This document shows positions 34,807 through 45,886 of a stretch of 64,000 nt of DNA, piece by piece; within the stretch, counting starts at the first letter, position 1, and the number at the start of each line of letters is the position of its first letter. The DNA comes from Gigaspora rosea. Taxonomy: Eukaryota > Glomeromycota > Glomeromycetes > Diversisporales > Gigasporaceae. The DNA lies in NCBI GenBank assembly GCA_003550325.1, contig QKWP01000242.1, positions 153,354 through 217,353 on the forward strand, given 5' to 3'. Under the pieces are notes generated by a model. That model searched no databases. It was not told where the DNA came from and saw only the letters and a program-made list of their open reading frames with translations. A program made the translations under genes and the position numbers.

Positions 34807-35799
34807 TAGGGATGTTATCGCCGAAACTCAGTCCGATCCTTTTTTAGAATCGAACCCAATGGAACTCGAGTTTTTGCGATAACTTGGTTTTATTATTAAA
34901 TCATGCTCCAAACGAGTTTGAAATAGATCGGGTGAGCCATATTGATTTGCAATAAACTTTAGACTATCGTTATGACGAACAAAAATAAATTTTTATGATT
35001 TTTTTTTTTTTTAATTAAAAGATAATTTAATGTGGCGTGATATCACGAACAAAAATTACTATCATTATGACGAACAAAAATCATTTTCTTTGACTTTTTT
35101 TTTTTTTTAATTAAAAGTTTATTTAATGTGGCGTGATATGATGATATGACGACAATTAATCATTTTAATTTTTTTTTTACATATTTTATTTTTACTTGAA
35201 TTTCACTATTCGATGGACGAAGAACATTTGAAGAACTTATTGATTCAATTGAACCTACCTCTTCAGATTCGATGTCTCAAAATGCACTTGAAACTGGAAC
35301 GCTTATAGAAATAACAAAGAGATCAAAAAAGGACTCTTTCTGGAATAAACTTACTAAAGTCGGTGATAAACTTTGCAATAAACCTTATTCATTGGAAACG
35401 GGTCTCTCTACTATTAAATCTTATTTTAAAAATAACCATTTATAGAGGTGGAATGAAATTATGGTAGCCGTTAAGGCAAATGTCGAACCTTACAGTACTG
35501 ATAAGATCTTACAAATCAACCAGTATCTCTAAAATGGATTATCACAGACCAGCAGGCTTTTTCTCTTGTTGAAAATAATGATTTTCAACAATTCAATAAC
35601 ATTATAATGCAAAATTTATGTATTTGCTTTAATAAAAAGTAATAGCGATAGTAGGTTTTACTATACTGCTCATGCAAACATAATTATTCATTTATATAAA
35701 CTGAGTTCGAGAATCGGTTTTTATGTAAATATGCTCCGAACAGTGTTCCAACGGGGTTTTAAGCACAAGCTAACCGGTTGGAGCAGGGTAACATCCCTA
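34807..35799. mobile_element. hAT element with transposase N-terminal remnant, 8-bp TSD
   Basis: The ends are TAGGGATGTTATCG and GGTAACATCCCTA, flanked by ATGTGAAT (34799-34806) and ATGTGAAT (35800-35807), an exact 8-bp target duplication as expected for hAT. Inside, on the plus strand, a degenerate transposase start is readable: FEELIDSIEPTSS, SQNALETGTLIEIT, then LSTIKSYFKNNHL and ITDQQAFSLVENNDFQQFN, the motif that follows the BED-type finger in hAT transposases. The rest of the transposase is missing. The same insertion is present at 45887-46910, so it predates the segmental duplication. Confidence 0.88.
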
Positions 35800-36650
35800 A
35801 TGTGAATGCCAGAAAATTAAAGACGTAGGATTATTCAAAATATGACCACTAGGGGGTTTTAAATCAACATAATAACAACGTATTTAAAAATTCCAACTTA
35901 TTTTCGAAATACACAGTTTATTTGAACTCCTCACTTTAACAAAAAAATCAAGTTTTATTGGTTTCTTAATACCTTTAAATTAATTAAGTTGGAGTTATCG
36001 AGTACTATACTTATGATTATCCACACGTTGGCGGATTTACAGAATCAGACCCAGAACTTTCATATAATTTTATAAGTTAACCATCTTATCTCTAAGATAT
36101 ATAACATTTGCGTGATTGGCTAATTGATGTAGATCTAAACGTGTTTAAAAATTCTTTCGATACGCGAAATACGAAAAAAAATGAACAAAATCAAAGCAAT
36201 TTTATTCTATCTTTCAGCCATTAGATTTGATTGAAACGCGTTACATCTAGCATGTTACTATTCTTTAGTCTATACTACTGTAATTAAATCACACCATCGT
36301 ATTTATTAAACTACATATTAAAGATAATTTCTTTTTTGTTTGATATATAATACGTATATGTGTCGTAGTTTGGGTAAAATAAATCATATTAAAGTATTTA
36401 TATTGTGTTGCCTGTTGAATAAATGTATACTGTACAAATTCATCTATAAATTCATATATGAGATAACCTTTTAAAAAATCTGATCAAATATGACCCTAAC
36501 TATTTTTGATTAATTAGTTTGAACATCCTAATCCTATAACTTTGGCTGTAGTTGATTTACGTTTTTTATGATTTAGAAAGCTTGCATCATTCTTAGCATA
36601 ACGAGTTGGCAATAAAATATATCAATAAATAAATACTTTTTTTTTTGTTT

Positions 36651-36687
<37 letters not shown>

Positions 36688-37290
36688 ATTAGAATATTAT
36701 TATTCTCGCTTTTGAATAATTATGATTTTCGGCAACTATGTGTTTGATTAACCTATATCTTCTCATAGATGATGTTATTGCTAATATTGATATGCATACA
36801 GTACTGTATTCAAATCTCACATTTTAAGTCATGAATAAAACTAAGTTGTATTGCACTTCAAGCCGGTCATGACGATAAACAATGTAAAAGGATTCTTTTA
36901 TAAACTACATGAAAGAACTTCTTTGATAAGTATAAGAAAAATTATAATCTGTAAATACTATTTGTCGTAAAAGAAGCTGAAAATTTTAAAAATTTTAATT
37001 CAAATTTTTTTGGGCACAGTTTTTTTTTTTAATAATATAGTTAGGTTAGGATTTAAGGTTAGTTTTGATAATGAAATATTATAAGTAGTTTTAATAAGAT
37101 TTGTATTTTTAAATCGTAGTACTTGGTTTCTAGCGCCAGCGCCAACCGTTTCTATCTTCAACTGCTACAATAACAAATTTGTTTTTCAGCTTTATAATTT
37201 AATTTTTAGCATGTAGTTTCTGAGAATATTAATGAATAAATCTTGTATGTTATTATGTGCTCTTTTAATACAGTAGTAAAGCAACATCTT
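35800..37290. repeat. Downstream flank of BTB unit II
   Basis: Close copy of 30430-32169 with small deletions (for example at 36350, where the stretch containing 'tgcgtgacgttgtcacgc' is missing). Non-coding. Confidence 0.6.
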
Positions 37291-38802
37291 TCATTTAAAA
37301 TTTTTATAAATATTTTCAAATGAAAGAGAGATAGATACATGTATTTTCGAAGAATTAGATCTGAATTTCCAATTTAACTCTAAATCAGAAAATTTTTTAA
37401 CTAAATGATCTCTAATTTGTGTTTGCATATTATTTAAAGTGTGATACATGTCCCGCTTCTTAATTTAGGTAAGCAATACTTTCGTAAATGTTCTTCCTGA
37501 TAACATCCATTATCTGAATTATCTATACGAGTCTCACCATTAAGTCCAATTTCAATTTTAATATTATTTCTAAGATCATCGCAACAATAAATAATCAATT
37601 CTTCGAAGGCTAGAATAAGGGTATTAATATTATTTCTAATAATTTCTAAAGCTGATGAACAAATTACTGTCGATTTATTAAAAGGAATTTGAAAGTAATT
37701 AAATTCTTCTTCAAGTCGATTATAAGTAACTTTTCCAGATTCACAGGGAAATGTAATCTTTCCAGTTCGATAAAATTCCATTATATAATAAAATGCTTCA
37801 CTATTACGGTCAAAAAAATATTCATTTCCATTAATCGGATGACGCATGCTTTTATTTCAATCTTGGAACATCGTTCCAAGTAAAGTTTCTGGTTGTGCTG
37901 TGAGTGTTGATTGAAAGGCTTCATACTAGATGATGATGATAATAATAATAAATGCATGTATGCATAAAAAGTAATTAAAAATCTCTATTATATTTTATAT
38001 ACCTTTTTGCCTCCGATATTTAAAATAATCTTTTCTTCTGATATGTTGATTGGGTCTTGAATAAACGTGATGTGAGATTGAACGCTCCCAGATTCTAATA
38101 GTTTTTCAACTGGAGAAGAGATACTGATATTGATCTCAGAGAACCAACGATAATTATTATGATTATACTTTTTTTGACAATCCCACTTTAGGTTTAATTC
38201 AGAAAACGTTTCAACTAAATGCTTTTCAATCTGTTCTTTCATATTAGTCAAGATAACATATTCTTTAAAGTCGTCTGGTCTTCCATTTCGATCACTAATT
38301 GATAAAGAAATTTTATTGTTAAAGCTTATGTAACTACTAATGATTAATTGTTCAAGTCTTGAAATGTATCGATCAATTGCATTTTTAGCAATTTGAGAAG
38401 CTAATGAAGAAAATATTTTCGATTTGTTAATTTGAAAATAATCAAGTTCTTCTTCAAAGTGTTGATAAGTGATTTGTGATCCTTGATTCCCACTCCATAA
38501 AGACATAGTAGGGAATAAAAGCTTTCCAGTTCGATAAAATTCCATTATATAGTAAAATAATTCACCATTACGGTTAAAACAATATTCATTTCCATTAACT
38601 GAATTTTTAATGCATTCATTTTGATCTCGAAACATTGTTCCAAGCAATGTTTCCGGCTGAGATGTGAATGTTGAACGAAAAGTTTCATACTGCATAGAAA
38701 AAAAAAGCACAGAATATAAGTAAAAAATAACTTAACATTTACTAATACATATTATTATACCTTTATGCCACCAAAATTTAATATAATCTTTTCTTCTGGC
38801 AT
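37291..38802 (-). pseudogene. Double-BTB gene copy 2, nonsense and frameshift in exon 3
   Basis: Exon 1 (38761-38802) reads MPEEKIILNFGGIK. Exon 2 (38003-38689, 229 codons) is fully open with a complete first BTB and its C-terminal domain, ending SEEKIILNIGGKK. Exon 3 (37291-37925) is broken twice. An in-frame TGA at 37857-37859 replaces the CGA of QDRNKS. A one-base loss near 37450 turns PKF...YHTLNNMQ into PKLRSGTCITL-stop. The predicted product is the first BTB module plus a stub of the second. A truncated single-BTB protein remains possible. Confidence 0.85.
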
Positions 38803-39484
38803 GTTAAATGGGATTTGAGATACAATATCGAAAGGTGAAACAAATATATCAGTGTACGATACGTACGTACTAGGGTGGTAACTCAAATCAAATTTTTATC
38901 GAATGATTTATAACGGCTTATGAAATTGAGGCTTATATTTAGAATGGATCACTCAATAGTAATATGTAATCATGCGATAATTAAATTGGGGTTTATTTGT
39001 GTAACGTGAAATATACAGTATCAAATTAGTTGAGTTACCACTCGGATCGGAATTAATCAATTTTGACCCAAGATCATAAAAAATTTTACTAATGAAATCA
39101 TATCTATTCGTTAAGTAAAAAATGCCAGCCGATAATTTTGCTATAGAACCTGCTAACAACTAGGACTAAACGCCGACCTAGATCCGACGTATACGACCCG
39201 GAATTTTGTTGGCCCTCCTGTAAAATTCCCCAAGTACGTACGTATTAACCTTTTTTCCATTTTGTGTAACTATAGCGGTTGTACCTATACGTATTCATAC
39301 ACTCTTAAATGTGTGATTACAATAATAAATTTTAATCAGAATTATTTCTACTCGATTTTAATCTTTTTGTTTTTGGAAAAGTATTTTTCACTTGTTCGTC
39401 ATAACTTTATAATATCATTACTATTTTTAAATATTCACATACTTATATAATAATGTTTTTAAATTGCGCTTTGTGAAATTTTTA
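38803..39484. mobile_element. Upstream flank of unit II with two nested small elements
   Basis: At 38871-39041 there is a MITE starting TAGGGTGGTAACTCAA after the octamer GTACGTAC; its right inverted end 'ttgagttaccac' is cut short. At 39042-39220 there is a fragment, in reverse orientation, of the Tc1/mariner-like element complete at 51367-51591 ('ctgctaacaactag', 'cgacccggaattttg'). Normal upstream flank resumes at ~39234 and ends abruptly at ~39485, where the truncated gene copy 3 begins. Confidence 0.6.
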
Positions 39485-40270
39485 CTGTTCATTGATCTCA
39501 GAGAACGAATATAATTTTTGTTATCATACTTTCTTTGACATTCCCACTTTAGGTTTAATTCAGAAAACGTTTCAACTAAATGCTTTTCAATCTGTTCTTT
39601 CACATTAGTAAAGATAACTTATTCCACGGGTCTTATGTAACAACCCGTGCTTTTTTCATTTGGTTATTGCACGGGATTGTACGTCAGACACCGTTAAATA
39701 ATATAGTTATTGTATGGGTATATGAATAACCCGTGGTCTTCGGCCACGGTTATTCACTACATACCCATACAATAACAAGTATATTTTCTTTATAGTCGCC
39801 TGATCGATTTTTATCACTAATTGATAAAGAAATTTTATTGTTAAAACTTACGTAATTACTAATGATTAATTGTTCAAGTCTTGAAATGTATTGATCAATT
39901 GTATTTTTAGCAATTTGAGATGCTAATGAAGAAAATAATTTCGATTTGTTAATTTGTAAATAATCAAGTTCTTCTTTAAGGTGTCGATAAGTGATTTGTG
40001 TTCCGTGATACTCATTCCATAAAGGCATAGTAGGGAATAAAAGCTTTCCAGTTCGATAAAACTCCATTATATAGTGAAATACTTCACCATTACGGTTAAA
40101 ACAATATTCATTTCCATTAACCGATCTTGAAACATTGTTCTCAAGTAATGTTTTTCCGGCTGCATATAAAAAAAAAAGTACAGAATGTAAATAAAAAATA
40201 ACTTAACATTTATTAATACATATGATTATACCTTTATGCCTCCAATATTTAATATAATCGTTTCTTCCGG
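39485..40270 (-). pseudogene. Double-BTB gene copy 3, truncated and interrupted
   Basis: Only exon 1 and part of exon 2 remain. Exon 1 lost its ATG (CCGGCATG became CCGGTG). Exon 2 lost the stretch encoding YETFRSTLTSQPE. It then reads FNRNGEVFHYIMEFYRTGKLLFP to LSISDKN, is interrupted by a hairpin insertion (39620-39778), and resumes with the QIEKHLVETFSELNLKW region before stopping at ~39485, where upstream-flank DNA of the neighbouring unit is joined. Exon 3 and the second BTB are absent. It looks like the scar of an unequal recombination event. Confidence 0.8.
39620..39778. mobile_element. Double-hairpin insertion in BTB copy 3
   Basis: Two hairpins in one ~150-base insertion: 'cacgggtcttatgtaacaac' folding on 'ccgtg', and a larger one at 39706-39776 in which 'gttattgtatgggtatatga' pairs with 'cccatacaataac' around 'ataacccgtgg' and 'ccacggttat'. 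The interrupted BTB sequence ('aagataac(a/t)tatt' to 'ttctttatagtcg') is continuous in sister copies, which defines the insertion. Confidence 0.75.
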
Positions 40271-40339
40271 TGTTAAGTGGGATTTGGGATAAAATATCGA
40301 AATGTGAAACAAATATATCAGTGTACGGTACGTACGTGC

Positions 40340-40544
40340 TAGGGGTAGTAACTCAACTAAGTAAATCAAAACTATGCGATCTTTTTATCAGTAAATCGAT
40401 TGAATGATGACTTATAACCATATGCGTTGACGATAGTCACACTAGGTTTATTTCGCGAGGATAATTTGATTTGTGGCTTATATGAAATTGAGGCTTATGT
40501 TTAGAATAGTTTGCTCACAAATGTTTGATTTACTTACCACCTTA
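40340..40544. mobile_element. GGTAACTCAA-type MITE in the promoter-proximal GTACGTAC site
   Basis: The left end TAGGGGTAGTAACTCAACTA follows GTACGTGC (40332-40339). The right end ACTTACCACCTTA is followed by GTACGTAC (40545-40552), so an 8-bp target duplication with one change. Relatives sit at the same place in units II (38871) and IV (54893). Non-coding. Confidence 0.7.
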
Positions 40545-41137
40545 GTACGTACGTACTTTCAATCTTTTTTCCCTTTTGTGTAACTATAGCGATTATATTC
40601 ATACACTCTTAAATGTGTGATTACAATAAATGAAATTTTAATCAGAATTATTTCTAATCGATTTGATCTTTTTATTTTTGGAAAAGTATTTTTCACTTGT
40701 TCCTCATAACTTTATAATATCATTACTATTTTTAAATATTCACATACTTAATAATGTTTCTAAATTGCGTTTTGTGAAATTTTTATTGTTCAGAATACAG
40801 TTTTTTCTTTACCAGATATGAATATATACCTCCTTTCTATTTATTAAACATAATTAGATTGAATACGATATATAATTAAGTGAGAATATATTAAGTTATA
40901 AATGTGTGTGCCCTACGACTTTGTTTTTATCGAGAAAACGTTATTTAACTTCTGCATGCACTAAACAATCGCTATTCAATATAAAGGAAATAGGCATTAC
41001 GATCACGAACTTTAAAGTATTTCGATAAATACATAAACCGGTTATACGCACGTTCAGCAATGGAATTTTTAGTTTAACACTAGATAGCATTCGATCCCAG
41101 AAGGATTGTGTGCCATATCAGAGTGTATGGTTTCCTG
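40545..41137. repeat. Upstream flank of the truncated unit
   Basis: Close copy of 33750-34320. No gene. Confidence 0.6.
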
Positions 41138-41857
41138 TAGCGATGGGTTCGGTCAGCTAATAGTCGGCTAGCCGATCAGCTATAGCCGTAGTCGATGTAG
41201 TCGACTATTAACGGCTTAGCTGACCGGTTATCCGATACCAAATTTTTTATTTCCTGGCAGATAAATCATAATTATTGTTTAATTCAGCATGAAGTGTACA
41301 AATCATATAGAATTATTGAAAGAAATACCCTAGCATCTTCCATCTTCTCCAGGATCGCCGTCACTTTTTCACTGTCACGTGACTATGCCCCAAAAACTCC
41401 AAGATCGTTTAAGTTAGTGCTAGGGTTCCTATAGGGCTTGATGTTAGCAAAACATTAGTAGAATTGCTCAAGGAATTTTTTTAGAGCGCGAAAGGTACGT
41501 TTTGTTTTGATCTTCCGCTTGTGTTACGTTACACCTGCTCTCGTTATTTTATTGGCCAAAAATCACGTGATAGTGAAATTTTGACGGTCAAAAATTTGCC
41601 CTATTGTGGTTTTAAAACTCATTCCATGATCTACTGTACAAATTTGACCAGAATTAGATTGTTTTGAAATGTAGATCGGATCTTCAATATTTTGATTATT
41701 TTGATTGGCTGTTTACAGCATGTGGCCCGAACTTTTTTCTAGGGTACTCTAAAATTGATCAAGTAATTTATCGGCTATAGCCGGCTATAGCCGGCTAGTA
41801 GTCGATAGTCGATGATAGCTGACTGATAGCTGACCTAGCTGACCGAACCCATCCCTA
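41138..41857. mobile_element. Non-autonomous hAT element, 8-bp TSD and sister empty site
   Basis: The left end TAGCGATGGGTTCGGTCAGC and the complement of the right end TAGGGATGGGTTCGGTCAGC form TIRs. They are flanked by identical octamers GTTTCCTG at 41130-41137 and 41858-41865. The sister unit near 34320 has a single GTTTCCTG with no insertion. The subterminal regions are filled with 'ggctatagccgg' and 'agtcgatagtcgat' repeats. The 720 bases carry no transposase. Middle text such as 'gtcacgtgactatgcccc' is not coding. Confidence 0.92.
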
Positions 41858-41865
41858 GTTTCCTG

Positions 41866-42154
41866 CCATCTAAAATGGCGTGTAAACAAAATCTTACAAA
41901 ATACTGCTATTGTACATACATGAACATACCGTCAATTAATAATTGATATACGTACGGGAGTTCAAATTTTATACCGATTAAAAACATAAATTACACTAGG
42001 AAATCAAAATCCGTTAAATTTTTTTATGTGTAACCTAGCTATTAAGTTGAGTTACTGATTGATCATCACGGGAACCTATAATTCTCAATTTTTATTGGAT
42101 GTTTCAGACATACATTGAATAGACTTTTGATCAAACAGAGATCATCCTCGCTAC
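41866..42154. repeat. Upstream flank of the truncated unit (continued)
   Basis: Matches 34320-34648. It ends at the CTAC target site (42151-42154) of the LTR element. Confidence 0.6.
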
Positions 42155-42675
42155 TGTAACGAATTAAAAATGTAAATTTCGAAATTGTAAATAATTCCCT
42201 TACCTGTATTATTCCCCGTATTAATAATCCATACTAAAATGGAAGTCAATAGTGGCTGGGTGGCGTAGTTATAGCGTAATGCTAGTTTTCTGTATAACGC
42301 TAATTTCTCGGCATGACGCTAGATTTTTGATGATACGCTAGAATTTCAGCATAACGCTTAATTTTTAGCGTATCGCTAGAAATTTGGCGTAACGCTCTTA
42401 AAAATCTAAATATATATAAACATCTGAAATTGAATAAAGTCAACGATAAGTTTTCACATACACTTTAAGAAATATAATAAAGTTTTATATACTTATCTGA
42501 GTTTTTCCTTTGAATTCGACTTTAACTTTAATGAATCCTGCGAGACTCAATTCGACGGACTGAATTGACTTGTAACTTCGCCGCGGTTTATTAAGAATCG
42601 AATTCTCCGTATACGGTTAGAGCTGGATTGGCCAATGGATGTTATTTCGTATCGCTCTCCCATTTAACCGTTACA
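42155..42675 (+). repeat. 5' LTR
   Basis: 521 bases. It contains a 20-24-bp period motif built on GCGTAACGCTAG/GATACGCTAG (42275-42400), TATA-like 'aaatatatataaac' (42408) and AATAAA (42432). It begins TGTAACG and ends CGTTACA, a 7-bp terminal inverted pair. It differs from the 3' LTR mainly by C/T and G/A changes at CG sites. Confidence 0.9.
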
Positions 42676-42797
42676 TTTGGTGCTGATTGTGTGGAATTGA
42701 TACCCGAAAATTTTATAAAAATATAAAAAAAAATTAAACTTAATTCATTCACTTATTAATAATCATATTAAATATAACTTCGTTATAAAATGGAAAG

Positions 42798-45028
42798 ATG
42801 GATTTTAAAATCGAAAAGTATAATGAAAATTTTATGTCATTCCGAACGCCTGCTCGGTACACCTACAACATCGACGTACCCCAAAATGTGTACAGAGTGC
42901 AACCGATCCCTAAGAAGCGAACTCGAAAAAGACTATTAAAGAAATCCTTGTGCCCCCATTCCGAAGAGAGGGTCATTCCATTCTCGAATGCCCGGAAGTA
43001 AAGCCATTAGATGAAAAGTGCACTATGCTTATGAAGATACTTACCTTGGAGCAAATGGAAGAAGTCCAAGAAATAATTAATGAAAATTTTTCCAGGCCAC
43101 CCAACGATGAACAGCTTCTTGAAGTCTTAGTATTTGTCTTGGAAGCAGTAGAAAATATAATCAGAAACCACATTGAGAAAAAAGAAAAAGAAATCGAATA
43201 TATACCTTCGCTTCCTAAAGTGTCCCCCCAGGAAGCTCTCCCAATAGAATCGTGGCAGAAAAGAAAGAACAGTATAGAGGCTTTTGACCCCTACTATGCT
43301 GCAGGAAAATCCTGCGACGTAATGCAAGACCAAGGTTGTATTTCGAAAAGCGAATTGAATGACCTGATCAATGAATATCTAGAAGACTTTGACAACCTAA
43401 TCCCGAAATCGCGAAAAGATGAACCCTGTATCCTTGGAAATTATAATCGAAATGGCATCGTAGTGCCAGCCCTGAAAAAGCCCTCGAAGTGGCCAAGAAC
43501 AAGACCTACTGTAGTAGAAGTTCTCGACACCTATTACGTCCCTGATGAGCCTGAGAAGAAGTCACCTCGGGATGTTGCTCTTGGATTAGAAATTGATCTG
43601 AAACCCTTCAAATATTACTTAGCGAATGTAACGACATTCTGCAAAGATGGGCCACAGAAAAAGAAAAATATAGTCGAAAACCCTGGACGAAAAATCGGAA
43701 GAAGAGGTCATCTTTAAAAAGGATGAAAACAAAGCGCCCAATACTTGTCCAAAATTTGTAGAGGCTGGAAACATTGATGAAATGGATGAAAACAAAAGAA
43801 TTGGAGTCGAAAAGGATGAAGAGAAGGATGAATTGGATGAAACGGAAATCCTTGCTGATCCGAATTATATTTGATGTGGAACTTTCGGAAACTGGCTTCA
43901 AAAAGAAAAGGAGATCGAAATGGATGAACATAAGACGCCTGATTATTATCAAAAACTAGCTAAAGCTGCAGAAGTAAATCACGTGAACGGGTTGACTGAG
44001 ACCAATCATGGATACAGAATAGATATCGAAAAAAGAAACCTGATAGACCTTCAAAAGACTGCCGAAATGAACGAAGATAATAAAGCGGAAATGGATAGAT
44101 CAAAGCAGAATAAAGAAAGAAAAATTGAATATGTACCTGTTGGATCTGAGAAAGTGGTGGACAATAAACCGACGAAGGATGATGAAGTAAAGAAGAATGA
44201 AATCGTTGCCTACAAAACAGATAATGCTATTGAAATCAAATTAGACGGGCTAGATCAAAGAAAGGAAGTAAAAGAACTTACTGTAATAGAACTTACTAAA
44301 GGGACGCTTAAAGTTAGAGAAAATTATCGAAACGGATTAAGAGTTAAAATGGGTGAAGATAAAATGTCCGATTGCTATCCCATGTTGACCAAGTCAGGTG
44401 ACGCTAATGGAACATTTATGGTGGGTAATTGTTATCTAAACGGAAAAGACACCAACAGATCTAGTTACCTTGGAAGAAAAGATTTCTTAGGAAAATAGTT
44501 AGAAGAAGCTGCCAAGTTATGGATGAAAAAGGTAACTGAGTTAAGAAGAATGATCAAGCGAGATAAAGAGAATGAACTGAGAGAAAAGAAAGTCGATCAC
44601 CACAGTAACAATTTCGAAAGACCACTCAATGACCTAGACAAGACTTTAGAAATTAAACCTATGGATATAAGTGCAATAGAAAAAGAAGAAAATAAAGTAA
44701 AAAAAGTACCAGAAGATCAAGAGTTAACTTATCTTAGTCAGAAGGAAAAGAAGTACTTGCTGATTTTGACCATGGATGAAAGATTAATTCCAACGAAAAG
44801 CTTTTGAAACGTGCTGACGGAAATAACTTGACGGAAAAATATGAAAGCTTTAAAGATAACCGTAAACAGGAAGACATCTGTGCCATAGGTGTAATGTTAA
44901 TGGATAAAAACGAAGTCGGGAATAAGGGAAAAGAAAAAGACGAAAGTAAGGGTATAATCGAAGTACATAAAATTAGAGATAAAGAATGGAAGGAAAATAA
45001 AGAAAGAAAGGGAGTTAGTAATAGCTGA
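42798..45028 (+). pseudogene. Internal region of LTR element: zinc-knuckle remnant and Sel1-like repeats
   Basis: Several plus-strand frames abut in sequence (42798-43001, 42950-43717, 43920-44498, 44523-44807, 44804-45028), separated by frameshifts or stops and so decayed from a longer frame. The joint near 42950 resembles a CCHC knuckle: a Cys in one frame, then F-RREG-H-SILE-C in the next, so the second Cys is lost. Downstream text is Lys/Glu-rich with recurrent Sel1-repeat phrases: KKDENKA, FVEAGNID, RIGVEKDEEKD (43710-43830), YYQKLAKAAEVNHVNG (43947-44000), LQKTAEMNED and NGTFMVGNCYLNGKDT (~44408-44455). Known: Sel1-like repeats have the pattern AxxxLGxxYxxGxGVxxDxxKAxxYYxKAA. Inference: host Sel1-repeat coding sequence was captured. 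No catalytic domain seen. Confidence 0.6.
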
Positions 45029-45205
45029 GTATGTAGATACTTACCAATGGATTGGTCCCACGTTCCAGTCTTCGATCCTGGAGGAAAAGTCGTACGGTCA
45101 TTTTAAAGAAACCCTATAGTTTCCATTTCACCTCATATAAAAAATAAAAATTTAATAAGTCTAGTACTTAAGGATTTCGCAGGAGCTCAATCCTGAGGGG
45201 GGGAA

Positions 45206-45723
45206 TGTAACGAATTAAAATGTAAATTTCAAAATTGTAAATAATTCCCTTACCTGTATTATTCCCCATATTAATAATCCATACTAAAATGGAAGTCAAT
45301 AGTGGCTGGGTGGCATAGTTATAGCATAACGCTAGTTTTTCTGCGTAATGCTAATTTTCAGCGTGATGCTAGATTTTTGATAATACGCTAGAATTTCAGC
45401 ATAATGCTTAATTTTTAGCGTATCGCTAGAAATTCAGCGTAATGCTCTTAAAAATCTAAATGTATATAAACACCTGAAATTGAATAAAGTCAACAATAAG
45501 TTTTCACGTACACTTTAAGTATATAATAAAATTTCATATACTTACCTGAGTTTTCCTTTGAATTCGACTTTAACTTTAATGAATCCTGCGAGACTCAATT
45601 CGACGGACTGAATTGACTTGTAACTTCGCCGCGGTTTATTAAGACTCGAATTCTTCGTATACGGTTAGAGCTGGATTGGCCAATGGATGTTATTTCGTAT
45701 TGCTCTCCCATTTAACTGTTACA
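45206..45723 (+). repeat. 3' LTR
   Basis: 518 bases. Same layout as the 5' LTR, preceded by GAGGGGGGGAA. CG words of the 5' copy often read TG or CA here (ggcgtag/ggcatag, ccccgta/ccccata) and sometimes the reverse. Confidence 0.9.
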
Positions 45724-45886
45724 CTACGCTTCGGCTAAAATACGTATGATAAAGTATTATTCAATATAGATGAATTTTTTTTTAAAAAAGTTATGTTTAA
45801 ATTTTATATTTTTCTTTTCAAAAGCTTAATTAGCATTCTTTTTTTTTCGCCAAACTTTTGAAAAAATTGTTAACAATTATGTGAAT
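45724..45886. repeat. Upstream flank between LTR element and hAT element
   Basis: Continues the unit interrupted at 42154 ('ctacgcttcggctaaaatac'). No gene. Confidence 0.6.

Larger units (their letters stand above)
42155..45723 (+). mobile_element. 3.57-kb LTR retrotransposon without pol, 4-bp TSD CTAC
   Basis: Two direct LTRs (42155-42675 and 45206-45723) start TGTAACGAATTAAAA and end in GTTACA. CTAC flanks the element on both sides (42151-42154, 45724-45727). The sister unit at ~34645 shows the empty site 'cctcgctacgctcggc'. After the 5' LTR comes TTTGGTGCTGATTGTGTGG, a TGG-led primer-binding-site candidate. Before the 3' LTR lies the polypurine tract GAGGGGGGGAA (45195-45205). The internal 2.5 kb encodes no protease, RT, RNase H or integrase that I can see, so mobilisation would need another element's enzymes. 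Confidence 0.92.

Noticed and set aside
42676-42720. Naming the specific tRNA that primes the 42.2-kb element
   Set aside because: The TGG-led sequence looks like a primer-binding site, but I cannot match it to a tRNA without a search.
42973-43952. Minus-strand frames opposite the LTR element interior
   Set aside because: They are shadows of the Lys/Glu-rich plus-strand frames and have no independent support.
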